64,000 nucleotides of DNA from Pseudomonadota bacterium (GTDB lineage Bacteria > Desulfobacterota > Binatia > Binatales > Binataceae): contig JAJPHI010000020.1 of NCBI GenBank assembly GCA_021325355.1, positions 62,001-126,000 on the forward strand, written 5' to 3'. The notes beneath the pieces are model-generated. The model was not told the DNA's origin, did not search any database, and worked only from the letters and a program-made list of their open reading frames with translations. The position numbers and the translations under genes were made by a program. Shown here piece after piece: positions 12,336 through 22,239 of the stretch. The number at the start of each line of letters is the position of its first letter. The stretch's first letter is position 1.

Positions 12336-13682
12336 ATGCAGATTAATATCGAAAGTCCTTCCAACCTAAGACGCAAGCTGACGATCGAACTCGAACCGGC
12401 GGAAATCACGCGGGAACTGGATCGCACCTACAACGAATTGCGGCGATCGGTCCAATTGCGCGGCTTTCGTCCCGGTCACGCCCCGCGCAATCTGCTCGAA
12501 CGCTTCTTCGGCGATCAGGTGCGCGGCGACGTTATCCAGAAGCTCATCAAGGAGTACACCGACAAGGCGCTAGAAGAGCACAGCCTCAAACCGGTCGTCC
12601 AGCCGGAGATCGTCACCGAAGCGAGCGACCTCAAGAACGCCCAGCTCAAGTTCAGCGCAACCTTCGACCTGAAGCCGGAATTCGAGGTCAAGGACTACCA
12701 GGGTCTCAAGGTTCCGAGGCCGACCGTGACAGTCAGCGACGAAGAGGTGCAGGCCGCCCTCGAGCGGCTGCGCGAGCGTCACGCGACCCTTAAAAAAATC
12801 GAGGACCGCGAGGTCGTCGCCGACGGCGACTTCATCGTGGTGACGCTCGAAGCCTTCCACGACGGCCAGCCGGTTCCCGACACGAAGCTCGAGGATCGTG
12901 TGGTGCGCGTGGCCCCGAATGAACCGGCGCACGGCCTCGACGAGGTGCTGCGCGGCGCCCGGGTCGGCGAGGAGGTGCGCCGCACCCGCAGCTATCCGGA
13001 GGATTACGTCGAGAAGGACGTCGCCGGCAAGACCGTCGAATGGCGCGCAACGGTCAAAAACATTTATCAACGCCTGCTGCCCAACCTCGACGACGAGTTT
13101 GCCAAGGATCAGGGCGAGTTCCAGACCCTCGACGAACTCCGTGCGGCGATCCGCAAGGATCTCGAAGCGCGCGCCGAGCAGGAGGCCGACGCCCACGCGC
13201 GCCAGGGCCTGCTCGATTTGATTATCGAGCGCAATCCGATCGAGGTCCCTGAATCCCTGGTGCTGCGCGAGCAGCGGGCGCTCGAGGCCGAAATGGCCAA
13301 CGCCCTCGAGGCCGCCGGGATGGCGCACGAGGCGGCCCGCGAGAGCGCCGCCCAAAACCCTGACGAGATGCGCAAGCGCGCCGAGAAGCGCGCCCTCAGC
13401 GGACTTATCGTTGATGCGATAAGTCAGCAGGAAGGGATCGCCATCAGCGACGATCAGCTCGCCGAGCGTGTCGCCGCGCTGGTCACCCAGACCAGCGGTC
13501 GTCAGCGCGAGCGCGTCGCCGAGTTTTATCGCGACGAGCACAACCGCGAGCTCCTGCGTCAGATCATGCGCCGCGACGCGACGCTGGACTATCTGCTGAA
13601 AAACGCGAGCCGCGAGGAGCCTCAGGAAGCGGCGGCCGGCGCGGCGACGCCGAACCCGAGCGAGTCGGAGCAGCCGTCGTGA
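12336..13682 (+). CDS. tig: trigger factor (ribosome-associated chaperone and prolyl isomerase)
   Basis: 448 residues. The N-terminal ribosome-binding domain contains LRGFRPGHAPRNLLERFFG near residues 45-63, matching the G-F-R-x-G-x-x-P signature. An FKBP-type domain follows at about 150-240 (DGDFIVVTLEAF, VGEEVRRTRSYPEDY), then the helical C-terminal arms. It catches nascent chains at the exit tunnel. The ATG at 12336 gives the family-typical MQINIESPS start; a TTG four codons upstream also fits. It opens the tig-clpP-clpX-lon series, an order common in Proteobacteria-like lineages. Confidence 0.97.
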   Translation: MQINIESPSNLRRKLTIELEPAEITRELDRTYNELRRSVQLRGFRPGHAPRNLLERFFGDQVRGDVIQKLIKEYTDKALEEHSLKPVVQPEIVTEASDLKNAQLKFSATFDLKPEFEVKDYQGLKVPRPTVTVSDEEVQAALERLRERHATLKKIEDREVVADGDFIVVTLEAFHDGQPVPDTKLEDRVVRVAPNEPAHGLDEVLRGARVGEEVRRTRSYPEDYVEKDVAGKTVEWRATVKNIYQRLLPNLDDEFAKDQGEFQTLDELRAAIRKDLEARAEQEADAHARQGLLDLIIERNPIEVPESLVLREQRALEAEMANALEAAGMAHEAARESAAQNPDEMRKRAEKRALSGLIVDAISQQEGIAISDDQLAERVAALVTQTSGRQRERVAEFYRDEHNRELLRQIMRRDATLDYLLKNASREEPQEAAAGAATPNPSESEQPS

Positions 13683-13684
13683 GG

Positions 13685-13731
13685 CGGCGGCGCGCCGGAA
13701 GATCGATCGACCGGACCGGCGGCGCCGTTTT
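13685..13731 (+). terminator. possible weak terminator or attenuator between tig and clpP
   Basis: GC-rich arms at about 13685-13698 and 13716-13727 can pair with one internal loop and are followed by TTTT. The T-run is short and the stem imperfect, so it may reduce rather than stop transcription into clpP. A separate clpP promoter between 13732 and 13830 would be consistent with this. Confidence 0.4.
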
Positions 13732-13830
13732 CAGTTGCCGCCGTAGGTTAAACTGGTTAGACTTTTGTTACTGAGTGGCCGCTTGATCGACCCTTTTGAA
13801 GCGGGCTTTCGTCGGACTCTCGGAAGTTGG

Positions 13831-14427
13831 ATGAGCAGCCTCGTTCCAGTCGTTGTTGAACAAACCGGCCGCGGTGAACGCGCTTACGATATCTACTCGC
13901 GCCTGCTGAAAGACCGCATCGTCATCCTCGGTTATCCGATTAGCGACGAAGTCGCCAACCTGGTCACGGCGCAGATGCTCTTTCTCGAGGCCGAAGATCC
14001 CGAGAAGGAGATCAACTTCTATATTAATTCGCCGGGCGGTTCGGTCACCGCGGGACTGGCCATCTACGACACGATGCAGTTCATCAAGCCGCCGGTTTCG
14101 ACGCTCTGTCTCGGGCAGGCGGCGTCGATGGCGGCGATCTTGCTTCTGGCAGGTGAGAAGGGCCGCCGTTACGCGCTGCCGAATTCGCGCATCATGATGC
14201 ATCAGCCGCTCGGCGGCGCGCGCGGACAGGCCACCGATCTCGATATCCATGCGCGCGAGATCCTGCGGATCCGCGAGGAGATTAACAATATCGTGATGCG
14301 GCATACCGGCCAGAACCTGCGCAAGATTGAAAAGGACACCGACCGCGATCTGTTTTTGACGCCGGAACAGGCGGTTGAATACGGTTTGATCGATGAGGTA
14401 ATCGTTAGCCGACGATCGGCGAAGTGA
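13831..14427 (+). CDS. clpP: ATP-dependent Clp protease proteolytic subunit
   Basis: 198 residues from the ATG at 13831, the usual ClpP length. The catalytic triad is visible as Ser99 in GQAASMAA, His124 in MMHQPLGG and Asp173 in the KDTDRD segment. SPGGSVTAG forms the substrate-binding strand. ClpP assembles into a double heptamer and works with ClpX, encoded 15 nt downstream. A reading from 13765 would add 22 residues not seen in the family, so the internal ATG is preferred. Confidence 0.97.
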   Translation: MSSLVPVVVEQTGRGERAYDIYSRLLKDRIVILGYPISDEVANLVTAQMLFLEAEDPEKEINFYINSPGGSVTAGLAIYDTMQFIKPPVSTLCLGQAASMAAILLLAGEKGRRYALPNSRIMMHQPLGGARGQATDLDIHAREILRIREEINNIVMRHTGQNLRKIEKDTDRDLFLTPEQAVEYGLIDEVIVSRRSAK

Positions 14428-14442
14428 GCTCCGGGAGATACT

Positions 14443-15693
14443 ATGGCGAAGCATGACGACCGTGCGGGCAACCTGGTCTGTTCCTTTTGCGGTAAAAGCC
14501 AGGATGAAGTCCGCAAGCTTATCGCCGGTCCGACCGTCTATATCTGCGACGAATGCATCGACCTCTGCAACGACATCATCGCCGAAGAGACCGATAACGA
14601 GGAGGCCTTCAGCCAGAGCTCGGCGGTGCCCAAACCGGCCGAGATAAAGCGCGTCCTCGATCAGTACGTAATCGGCCAGGAGCGCGCCAAGAAGATCCTG
14701 TCGGTCGCCGTCCATAACCATTACAAGCGCATCGATTCGCAAAGCGTCACCGGCGACGTCGAACTGCAGAAGTCGAACATTCTGTTGATTGGACCGACCG
14801 GCGTCGGCAAAACGCTGCTGGCGCAGACCCTGGCGCGGTTCCTCCAGGTCCCGTTCACCATCGCCGACGCCACCTCGCTGACCGAAGCGGGCTACGTCGG
14901 CGAAGACGTCGAAAATATCATCCTGTCGCTGCTGCAGAACGCCGACTACGATATCGAGCGTTGTCAGCGCGGCATCGTTTATATCGACGAGATCGATAAA
15001 ATTGCCCGCAAAAGCGACAATCCCTCGATAACTCGTGACGTTTCCGGCGAGGGTGTGCAGCAGGCTCTGCTGAAGATCGTCGAAGGCACGATGGCCAGCG
15101 TGCCGCCCAAGGGCGGCCGCAAGCATCCGCAGCAGGAATTTCTCCAGGTCGATACCACCAACATCCTGTTTATCTGCGGCGGCGCCTTTGTCGGCCTCGA
15201 CGATATCATCCGCCGCCGTATCGCCGGCAAGACCATGGGCTTTCGCGCCGATCTGAGCAATCGCGACGCGCGCTCGGTGTCGGAGCTGCTGAGCGAGGTG
15301 CAGCCCGAAGACCTGCTGCGCTTCGGTCTTATTCCGGAGTTCGTCGGCCGGCTGCCGGTCATCGCCACCCTCGGCGAGCTTGACGAAGAAGCCCTCGTCC
15401 GTATCTTAACCGAACCCAAGAACGCGCTGGTGCGCCAGTATCAGCGGCTGTTCGATATGGAGAACGTACATCTGAAATTCGCGCAGGGTGCGCTGCGCGC
15501 GATTGCCCGCGAGGCTCTCAAGCGGAAATCGGGCGCGCGCGGCTTGCGGGCCATCATGGAAGCGATCATGGTGGACCTGATGTACGAAATTCCATCGCAG
15601 CCCAATATCAAGGAGGTAATGATCTCGGAGGAGGTTGTGACGCAGAAGGAACAGCCTCTGCTGGTGTATCAGAAGACCGCTGAGACCGCTTAG
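14443..15693 (+). CDS. clpX: ClpX unfoldase, ATPase subunit of ClpXP
   Basis: 416 residues. An N-terminal zinc finger (CSFCGK and CDECIDLC, four Cys between about residues 15 and 40) is followed by an AAA+ domain with Walker A GPTGVGKT near residue 115 and Walker B VYIDEID. The RKHPQQEF region, the pore-loop area and the C-terminal [11 protein letters not shown] sensor-2 segment are present. It unfolds substrates and feeds ClpP. A GGGAG ribosome site lies 6 nt before the ATG. Confidence 0.98.
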   Translation: MAKHDDRAGNLVCSFCGKSQDEVRKLIAGPTVYICDECIDLCNDIIAEETDNEEAFSQSSAVPKPAEIKRVLDQYVIGQERAKKILSVAVHNHYKRIDSQSVTGDVELQKSNILLIGPTGVGKTLLAQTLARFLQVPFTIADATSLTEAGYVGEDVENIILSLLQNADYDIERCQRGIVYIDEIDKIARKSDNPSITRDVSGEGVQQALLKIVEGTMASVPPKGGRKHPQQEFLQVDTTNILFICGGAFVGLDDIIRRRIAGKTMGFRADLSNRDARSVSELLSEVQPEDLLRFGLIPEFVGRLPVIATLGELDEEALVRILTEPKNALVRQYQRLFDMENVHLKFAQGALRAIAREALKRKSGARGLRAIMEAIMVDLMYEIPSQPNIKEVMISEEVVTQKEQPLLVYQKTAETA

Positions 15694-15717
15694 GCGGGAG
15701 GAGAATTAGCGACGGAA

Positions 15718-18204
<2,487 letters not shown>

Positions 18205-18229
18205 GGGGACTGGGAGGACCAATGGGCAT

Positions 18230-18269
18230 CGGGCGAGCCCGCTGGCAGGGCTCGCCCGTCGCTTTGTTT
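18230..18269 (+). terminator. terminator after lon
   Basis: A perfect 11-bp stem (CGGGCGAGCCC at 18230-18240 with GGGCTCGCCCG at 18248-18258), 7-nt loop, then TCGCTTTGTTT. The T-run is interrupted, so some read-through into hup is possible. Confidence 0.75.
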
Positions 18270-18301
18270 AACCCGCCTGGGGCGGACGGGGTGACCGCAC
18301 T

Positions 18302-18616
18302 ATGACGAAAGCCGACTTGATCGAAACGCTAGCCAATAAGCTGGGGATTAATCGCGCCGAGGCCGAAAAGGCGTTAAACATCATTCTCGATGATATCGTT
18401 CATGCTCTCAAGCAGGGCGACCGCGTTAATATCTCCGGTTTCGGAACCTTCTCGACCTCAACTCGCGACGCCCGCACCGGCCGCAATCCCAAGACCGGTG
18501 AGACGATCCAGATAGCGGCCAGTCGCGCGGCCAAGTTCAAACCCGGCAAGCAGTTGAAGGATTCGCTCAACGAGGGGCTGGACACGACGCCGCCTACCAC
18601 GACGATCTCAGCCTGA
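18302..18616 (+). CDS. hup: HU-family DNA-binding protein
   Basis: 104 residues. MTKADLIETLANKLGINRAE starts the helical dimer domain, and GFGTFSTSTRDARTGRNP leads into the DNA-binding beta arm. It is a small basic nucleoid protein that bends DNA as a dimer. It is about 10 residues longer than typical HU because of a Thr/Pro-rich C-terminus (DTTPPTTTISA). The lon-hup neighbourhood is common. Terminators lie on both sides, so it is probably its own transcription unit. Confidence 0.95.
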   Translation: MTKADLIETLANKLGINRAEAEKALNIILDDIVHALKQGDRVNISGFGTFSTSTRDARTGRNPKTGETIQIAASRAAKFKPGKQLKDSLNEGLDTTPPTTTISA

Positions 18617-18646
18617 TTCCACGGGCGGCCATTTTGCGTATCGAAT

Positions 18647-18682
18647 CGCGGGGACGATCACCGATCGACCCCGCGCCGTTTT
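18647..18682 (+). terminator. rho-independent terminator after hup
   Basis: CGCGGGG (18647-18653) pairs with CCCCGCG (18669-18675). After an A-A mismatch, CGATC (18655-18659) pairs with GATCG (18663-18667) around a 3-nt loop. TTTT follows at 18679-18682, immediately before tRNA-Val. Confidence 0.85.
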
Positions 18683-18690
18683 GCGGGCTC

Positions 18691-18765
18691 GGGCGGTTAG
18701 CTCAGCGGTAGAGCATCGGCCTTACAAGCCGGGGGTCGCTGGTTCGAAACCAGCACCGCCCACCA
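18691..18765 (+). tRNA. tRNA-Val (anticodon TAC)
   Basis: GGGCGGT pairs with ACCGCCC to form the acceptor stem. The anticodon loop CTTACAA gives TAC, GGTTCGAAACC is the T arm, and CCA is encoded at 18763-18765. A transposase remnant lies about 150 nt beyond its 3' end. Confidence 0.97.
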
Positions 18766-18910
18766 ACGAATACATCGCATCCCACCGAGAATTCCGCTCC
18801 GCTTGAGATTGGCGGCAGCGGTCGCGCAACAATCGCGCCGTCGCCAGCCCGTCTTTTCGCTATTGCGCCGATCGCCAGACCAGCCCTTGCGGCTCCCTTT
18901 GCGCGTCGCC

Positions 18911-19036
18911 TCAGCGCTCTCTGATGGCGAAGAAACCCACCCGCCGCTCCCAGTGGGCGGTCAAGGACTCAACCGCCTTGGGGTACTTGGCTTGGTATTC
19001 GGTCTCGAAGCGCGTTCTGGGTGCCGCCTTTTTCAT
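18911..19036 (-). pseudogene. remnant of an IS256/Mutator-family transposase
   Basis: A 41-codon open frame ending in TGA translates to a segment containing YQAKYPKAVESLTAHWER and then FFAIRER. This resembles the part of IS256-family transposases where YxAKYPKAVxCL is followed by a Leu/Phe-rich FFxFPAEH stretch. The catalytic DDE residues and most of the protein (normally about 400 residues) are absent. It is therefore a decayed fragment downstream of tRNA-Val. No terminal inverted repeats were seen. Its ATG overlaps the stop of the small ORF upstream, probably by chance. Confidence 0.65.
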
Positions 19037-19260
19037 CCCGTCACCCGATCCACAACTTTCCGTAATAGCCCTATCGTTTGCATCGCGTCATCAAACCACC
19101 GGCGCTGATAATCCTGAATAAAAGGTCCAGCCATCCCGACTATGTCGGCGAAACAGATGGATGCTACATGCAGAATTTCCGCGACACGTTGTTTACTCGC
19201 CCTGTCGCGTTTCAGGCGGAGCTCCTTCCATGCGGCTGCAGTCAATTTGTCGTCGTTCAC
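19033..19260 (-). CDS. small hypothetical protein
   Basis: 75 codons from a GTG start with no clear ribosome site. The sequence is partly amphipathic (FADIVGMAGPFIQDYQRRWF near residues 37-56) with a basic N-terminal half. I do not recognise a family. Because it sits beside a transposase remnant and has a weak start, it may be a gene fragment rather than an expressed gene. Confidence 0.3.
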   Translation of the reverse strand: MNDDKLTAAAWKELRLKRDRASKQRVAEILHVASICFADIVGMAGPFIQDYQRRWFDDAMQTIGLLRKVVDRVTG

Positions 19261-19377
19261 GCCGGTGAGCAGCGCGCCGGCCGGCGCGGGTCACATTCAG
19301 GCCGGGACCTAAGCCTCGTCGGCACTCAACGAGTTGGTAGAAGATCTCATCCAGCGGTAGAGTTCCGGGGTCTCGGC

Positions 19378-20031
19378 TCAAGCGCGAGGATCGGAGCGCT
19401 GGTTGTAGATGCTCATCGCGCGCTCCAGCCCGTCGCGGATGATCGCCTCGACCGCGTCCGCGATCCGTTCGAGCAGGCCCTCGACGACGCGCCGCTCTTC
19501 GCGGTCGAAGGCGTCGAGCACATGGTCGATAGCACCCCCTGTCTGGCTGGGGCGTCCCACGCCGACGCGAATGCGGATGAAGTCGGGGCCCAGCGCCGCC
19601 GCGACCGAACGCACGCCGCGATTACCCGCGTCGCTGCCGCCGCGTTTGAGCTGAAGCCGCCCGAGGGGCAGGTCGAGTTCGTCATGAATAACGATCACTC
19701 GTTCGACCGGAATTCGGAAATAGCCGGTGAGCGACGCGAGGCAGTCACCGCTGCGATTGTAAAAGGTCTGCGGCATCACGATTATCGCCGGCGCGTCGGC
19801 AATCCGCGCGTCGCCGAAGAGGCCGCTGAACTTGTTGCGAGTCAGCTCGATACCATAGCGTGACGCCAGATAAGTCGCGGCCATGAATCCGGTATTGTGG
19901 CGCGAGTCCTTGTAGCGGCCACCGGGATTTCCCAGACCTGCGACCAGCCAGCGACCTTCGACCGCGGCCGTTTCACGCGGTGGCGAGGACGGCTGGCGAA
20001 AGCGATCGAACAGACGACTGAAATGACTCAT
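19378..20031 (-). CDS. pth: peptidyl-tRNA hydrolase
   Basis: 217 residues. It recycles peptidyl-tRNA released from stalled ribosomes. WLVAGLGNPGGRYKDSRHNT contains the catalytic His and its Asn neighbour, PQTFYNRSG and VIHDELDLPLGRLQLKRGG the substrate-site Asn and Asp, and GNRGVRSV the next conserved block. About 25 residues precede the usual start (MSHFSRLFDRFRQ), slightly longer than typical. The ATG overlaps the hisC stop in an ATGA arrangement, so the start is supported by coupling. Last gene of the five-gene leftward string starting at 25232. Confidence 0.96.
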   Translation of the reverse strand: MSHFSRLFDRFRQPSSPPRETAAVEGRWLVAGLGNPGGRYKDSRHNTGFMAATYLASRYGIELTRNKFSGLFGDARIADAPAIIVMPQTFYNRSGDCLASLTGYFRIPVERVIVIHDELDLPLGRLQLKRGGSDAGNRGVRSVAAALGPDFIRIRVGVGRPSQTGGAIDHVLDAFDREERRVVEGLLERIADAVEAIIRDGLERAMSIYNQRSDPRA

Positions 20032-21176
20032 CCAGCGCTCGTCGGCGCCGGGGCGCCGCTGATTCTTTCCGCATTTCTGTGAAAGGAGGGCAGCAGGGCC
20101 GCAAGTGCGTCGAACAGAGCCCGCATCTCGCTCGGTCGGCCGATTGAAACGCGCAGGGCGTCGCGAAAAATCGATTTCGGAAAATGCCGCACCAGGATAC
20201 CGCGGCGCCGGAGCGCCGCCGCGAGCGGTGCCAGATCATAACCGGCGAGGCGGGCAAGAACGAAATTGGCCTGCGACGGCGGCACTTCGAAGCCCAGCGC
20301 GCGCAGCCGGCGCTCGGTAAGCGCGCGCGTCCGCCTGACGCGCTCGACATTGCGCCTCATCCAGGGCAGGTCGGCGAGAGCGGCCGCACCGGCGACGATC
20401 GCCAGGCGATTCAGATTGTAGGAATCCTTTACTTTGCGTAGCTGCTGAATGATTGCCGGATTGGCGAAGGCGAGCCCCAGGCGCATCCCGGCAAGCGAGA
20501 AGGACTTCGAGAGCGTGCGCAAAACGATCACATTGTCGCAGGTGCGGACCAGATCAAGCGCGTTACTCTCAGCAAAATCCACGTAAGCCTCGTCGACCAC
20601 CAGGAGGTGATCGGACAGGGCCCGCGCCAAGGCCGCGAGCGCGTCGTGGGAAGCGACGGCGCCGCAGGGCGAGTTGGGACTGCACACAATGGTGAGGCGG
20701 GCACGCTCGTCGGCCAGGCAATCGAGCGGTAACCGATAGTCGGGCTCCAGCGGGATACGCGCGACGCTCGCCTCGGCGATCGCGGCCAGCGTGTCGTACA
20801 ATGAGTAGGTCGGCTGCGGATAGGCAACCTTGTCGCCGACTCCAACGATCGCGCGAAAAAGCATCGAGAGCAGTTCATCAGAGCCGTTGCCGGCGATGAT
20901 CATTTCGCGCCGCACGCGATAGGCGCGCGCGGCCGCGTCGATGAACGCGTCGGCATTGGGCGCCGGGTACAGGCGGAGAGAAGCCGTGGCTTCCGCGAGG
21001 ATCGCGCGTCGCACTTTGGGCGACGGCGGATACGGATTCTCGTTGGTGTTGAGCTTGATCAGCTCCTGGCCCGGACGCGGTTGCTCACCGGGCACGTAGG
21101 GCGCCATCGACGCGATTGCCCGACGGAACATCCGGGCGCCGCTATCTGATGAAGGAACGGACAGTCGAGCGGTCAT
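20028..21176 (-). CDS. hisC: histidinol-phosphate aminotransferase
   Basis: 382 residues, PLP-dependent class I/II fold. KLNTNENPYPPSPKV opens the protein, GNGSDELLSMLFRA is the cofactor phosphate region, VVDEAYVDFAE carries the PLP-pyridine Asp/Tyr, and TLSKSFSLAGMRLG holds the Schiff-base lysine near residue 228. It transfers the amino group from glutamate to imidazole-acetol phosphate in histidine synthesis. No other his gene is nearby, so assignment within the closely related HisC/AroJ aminotransferase group rests on sequence. The ATG overlaps the cutA stop (ATGA). Confidence 0.92.
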   Translation of the reverse strand: MTARLSVPSSDSGARMFRRAIASMAPYVPGEQPRPGQELIKLNTNENPYPPSPKVRRAILAEATASLRLYPAPNADAFIDAAARAYRVRREMIIAGNGSDELLSMLFRAIVGVGDKVAYPQPTYSLYDTLAAIAEASVARIPLEPDYRLPLDCLADERARLTIVCSPNSPCGAVASHDALAALARALSDHLLVVDEAYVDFAESNALDLVRTCDNVIVLRTLSKSFSLAGMRLGLAFANPAIIQQLRKVKDSYNLNRLAIVAGAAALADLPWMRRNVERVRRTRALTERRLRALGFEVPPSQANFVLARLAGYDLAPLAAALRRRGILVRHFPKSIFRDALRVSIGRPSEMRALFDALAALLPSFHRNAERISGAPAPTSAG

Positions 21177-21532
21177 CGGGTTAATCTGCGTGAATTGTTG
21201 CGTGCCGGTCCGGTCGAATCCAATAGCCAGTTGAGATAGGCGCTCGAACCGCCAGCCAGCGGCAGCGCGATGATTTCCGGAACGTCATAGCTGTGTAACT
21301 GACGAACGCGATTCTCCAGGGTGCGAAACAGTGATGATCGAGTTTTGATAATCAACAGATGTTCGCGCGCAGACTCAATTCGTCCTTGCCAGCGATAGAT
21401 CGAGCTCAGCGGACCGACGATATTGACGCAGGCGGCAAGTCGCTCTTCGACAACACGGCGCGCAATTTTGCGGGCCTCGGCCGCCGTCCCGGCCATCACC
21501 AAAACCACACGTGCAGTCGCCGCGCGCGCCAT
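21173..21532 (-). CDS. cutA: divalent-cation tolerance protein CutA
   Basis: 119 residues from the ATG at 21532. The CutA pattern is clear: EARKIARRVVEERLAACVN, then SIYRWQGRIESAREHLLIIK and HSYDVPEIIALPL. CutA forms a very stable trimer; a role in metal tolerance is traditional but poorly understood. The 21532 start leaves 11 nt after the preceding gene and matches the family length, whereas an upstream in-frame start at 21601 would add 23 residues and overlap it. Confidence 0.93.
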   Translation of the reverse strand: MARAATARVVLVMAGTAAEARKIARRVVEERLAACVNIVGPLSSIYRWQGRIESAREHLLIIKTRSSLFRTLENRVRQLHSYDVPEIIALPLAGGSSAYLNWLLDSTGPARNNSRRLTR

Positions 21533-21543
21533 GGCGCAACACT

Positions 21544-22239
21544 TTAGCGGCGCCGGTTGAGCAGTCCAAGCCGGCGCAGCAGCCGCGCGGTTGCGGGACA
21601 TGGACAGCGCCCATCACTGAGCCGCAGCTCCGCGAGCAGCATCAGAAGGTCATCCCGACAATCGACGTCGTACCACGCATCGCCGAGCCCATAGCCGACG
21701 CTGCCGGCTTCGAGGCGGCGAAGGGTGTTGGCGAAAACATTGGCGGTGCCCCAGCGGATACCGCGGAAAATATCGGGCAGCACGCCGCGCGCGGCGACGG
21801 CATAGTAGCCGCCATCCAGGCTTGGCCCCAGCACCACGCGGAAACGCCGCAGTAGGTTCATGAGGCGAGTCAGAAATTGATGGGGCAGCGAGGGGATATC
21901 GGTGCCGATCAGCAACGCGCCGTCGTCGAGGTACGGAACCAGCACGCGGCGCATTCGCGCTCCCAAAGCACCGCTGCCCTGATCGACCAGTTCGGCATCA
22001 TAACGTCGCGCCAGGCGCCGGAAGTACGGACTATCCGCCGCTGAGCCGTGACAGCTACCGGCGATGACCAGTCGATCGGTGATGGCGCGGGCTTTGGCGA
22101 GCGTGTCGAGTGCGAAGGCGTGGGCCAGGGCCGCCGACGCGTCGGCGCCGATCGCCGGGATCAGGCGGGTCTTGGTGCGACCTGCCACCGGCTCGCGCGC
22201 GAAAACGATGATCGCCGGATGAACCTTGGCGCTTTTCAC
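21544..22239 (-). CDS. TIGR04282/DUF2064 glycosyltransferase-like protein
   Basis: 231 residues with a nucleotide-sugar transferase A-type fold. IIVFAREPVAGRTKTRLIPA is the N-terminal nucleotide-binding segment, GTDIPSLP the acidic metal site, and LGPSLDGGYYAVAARG the core. Members are often annotated as glycosyltransferases of the arsenosugar type or as MobA-like. It starts with GTG overlapping the stop of the AsmA-like gene (GTGA). No ArsS or radical SAM partner is adjacent, so the function is open. Confidence 0.85.
   Translation of the reverse strand: MKSAKVHPAIIVFAREPVAGRTKTRLIPAIGADASAALAHAFALDTLAKARAITDRLVIAGSCHGSAADSPYFRRLARRYDAELVDQGSGALGARMRRVLVPYLDDGALLIGTDIPSLPHQFLTRLMNLLRRFRVVLGPSLDGGYYAVAARGVLPDIFRGIRWGTANVFANTLRRLEAGSVGYGLGDAWYDVDCRDDLLMLLAELRLSDGRCPCPATARLLRRLGLLNRRR

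Noticed and set aside
12570-13541. 323-codon - strand frame opposite tig
   Set aside because: Trigger factor domains are complete on the + strand; the antisense frame is Leu/Val-rich noise.
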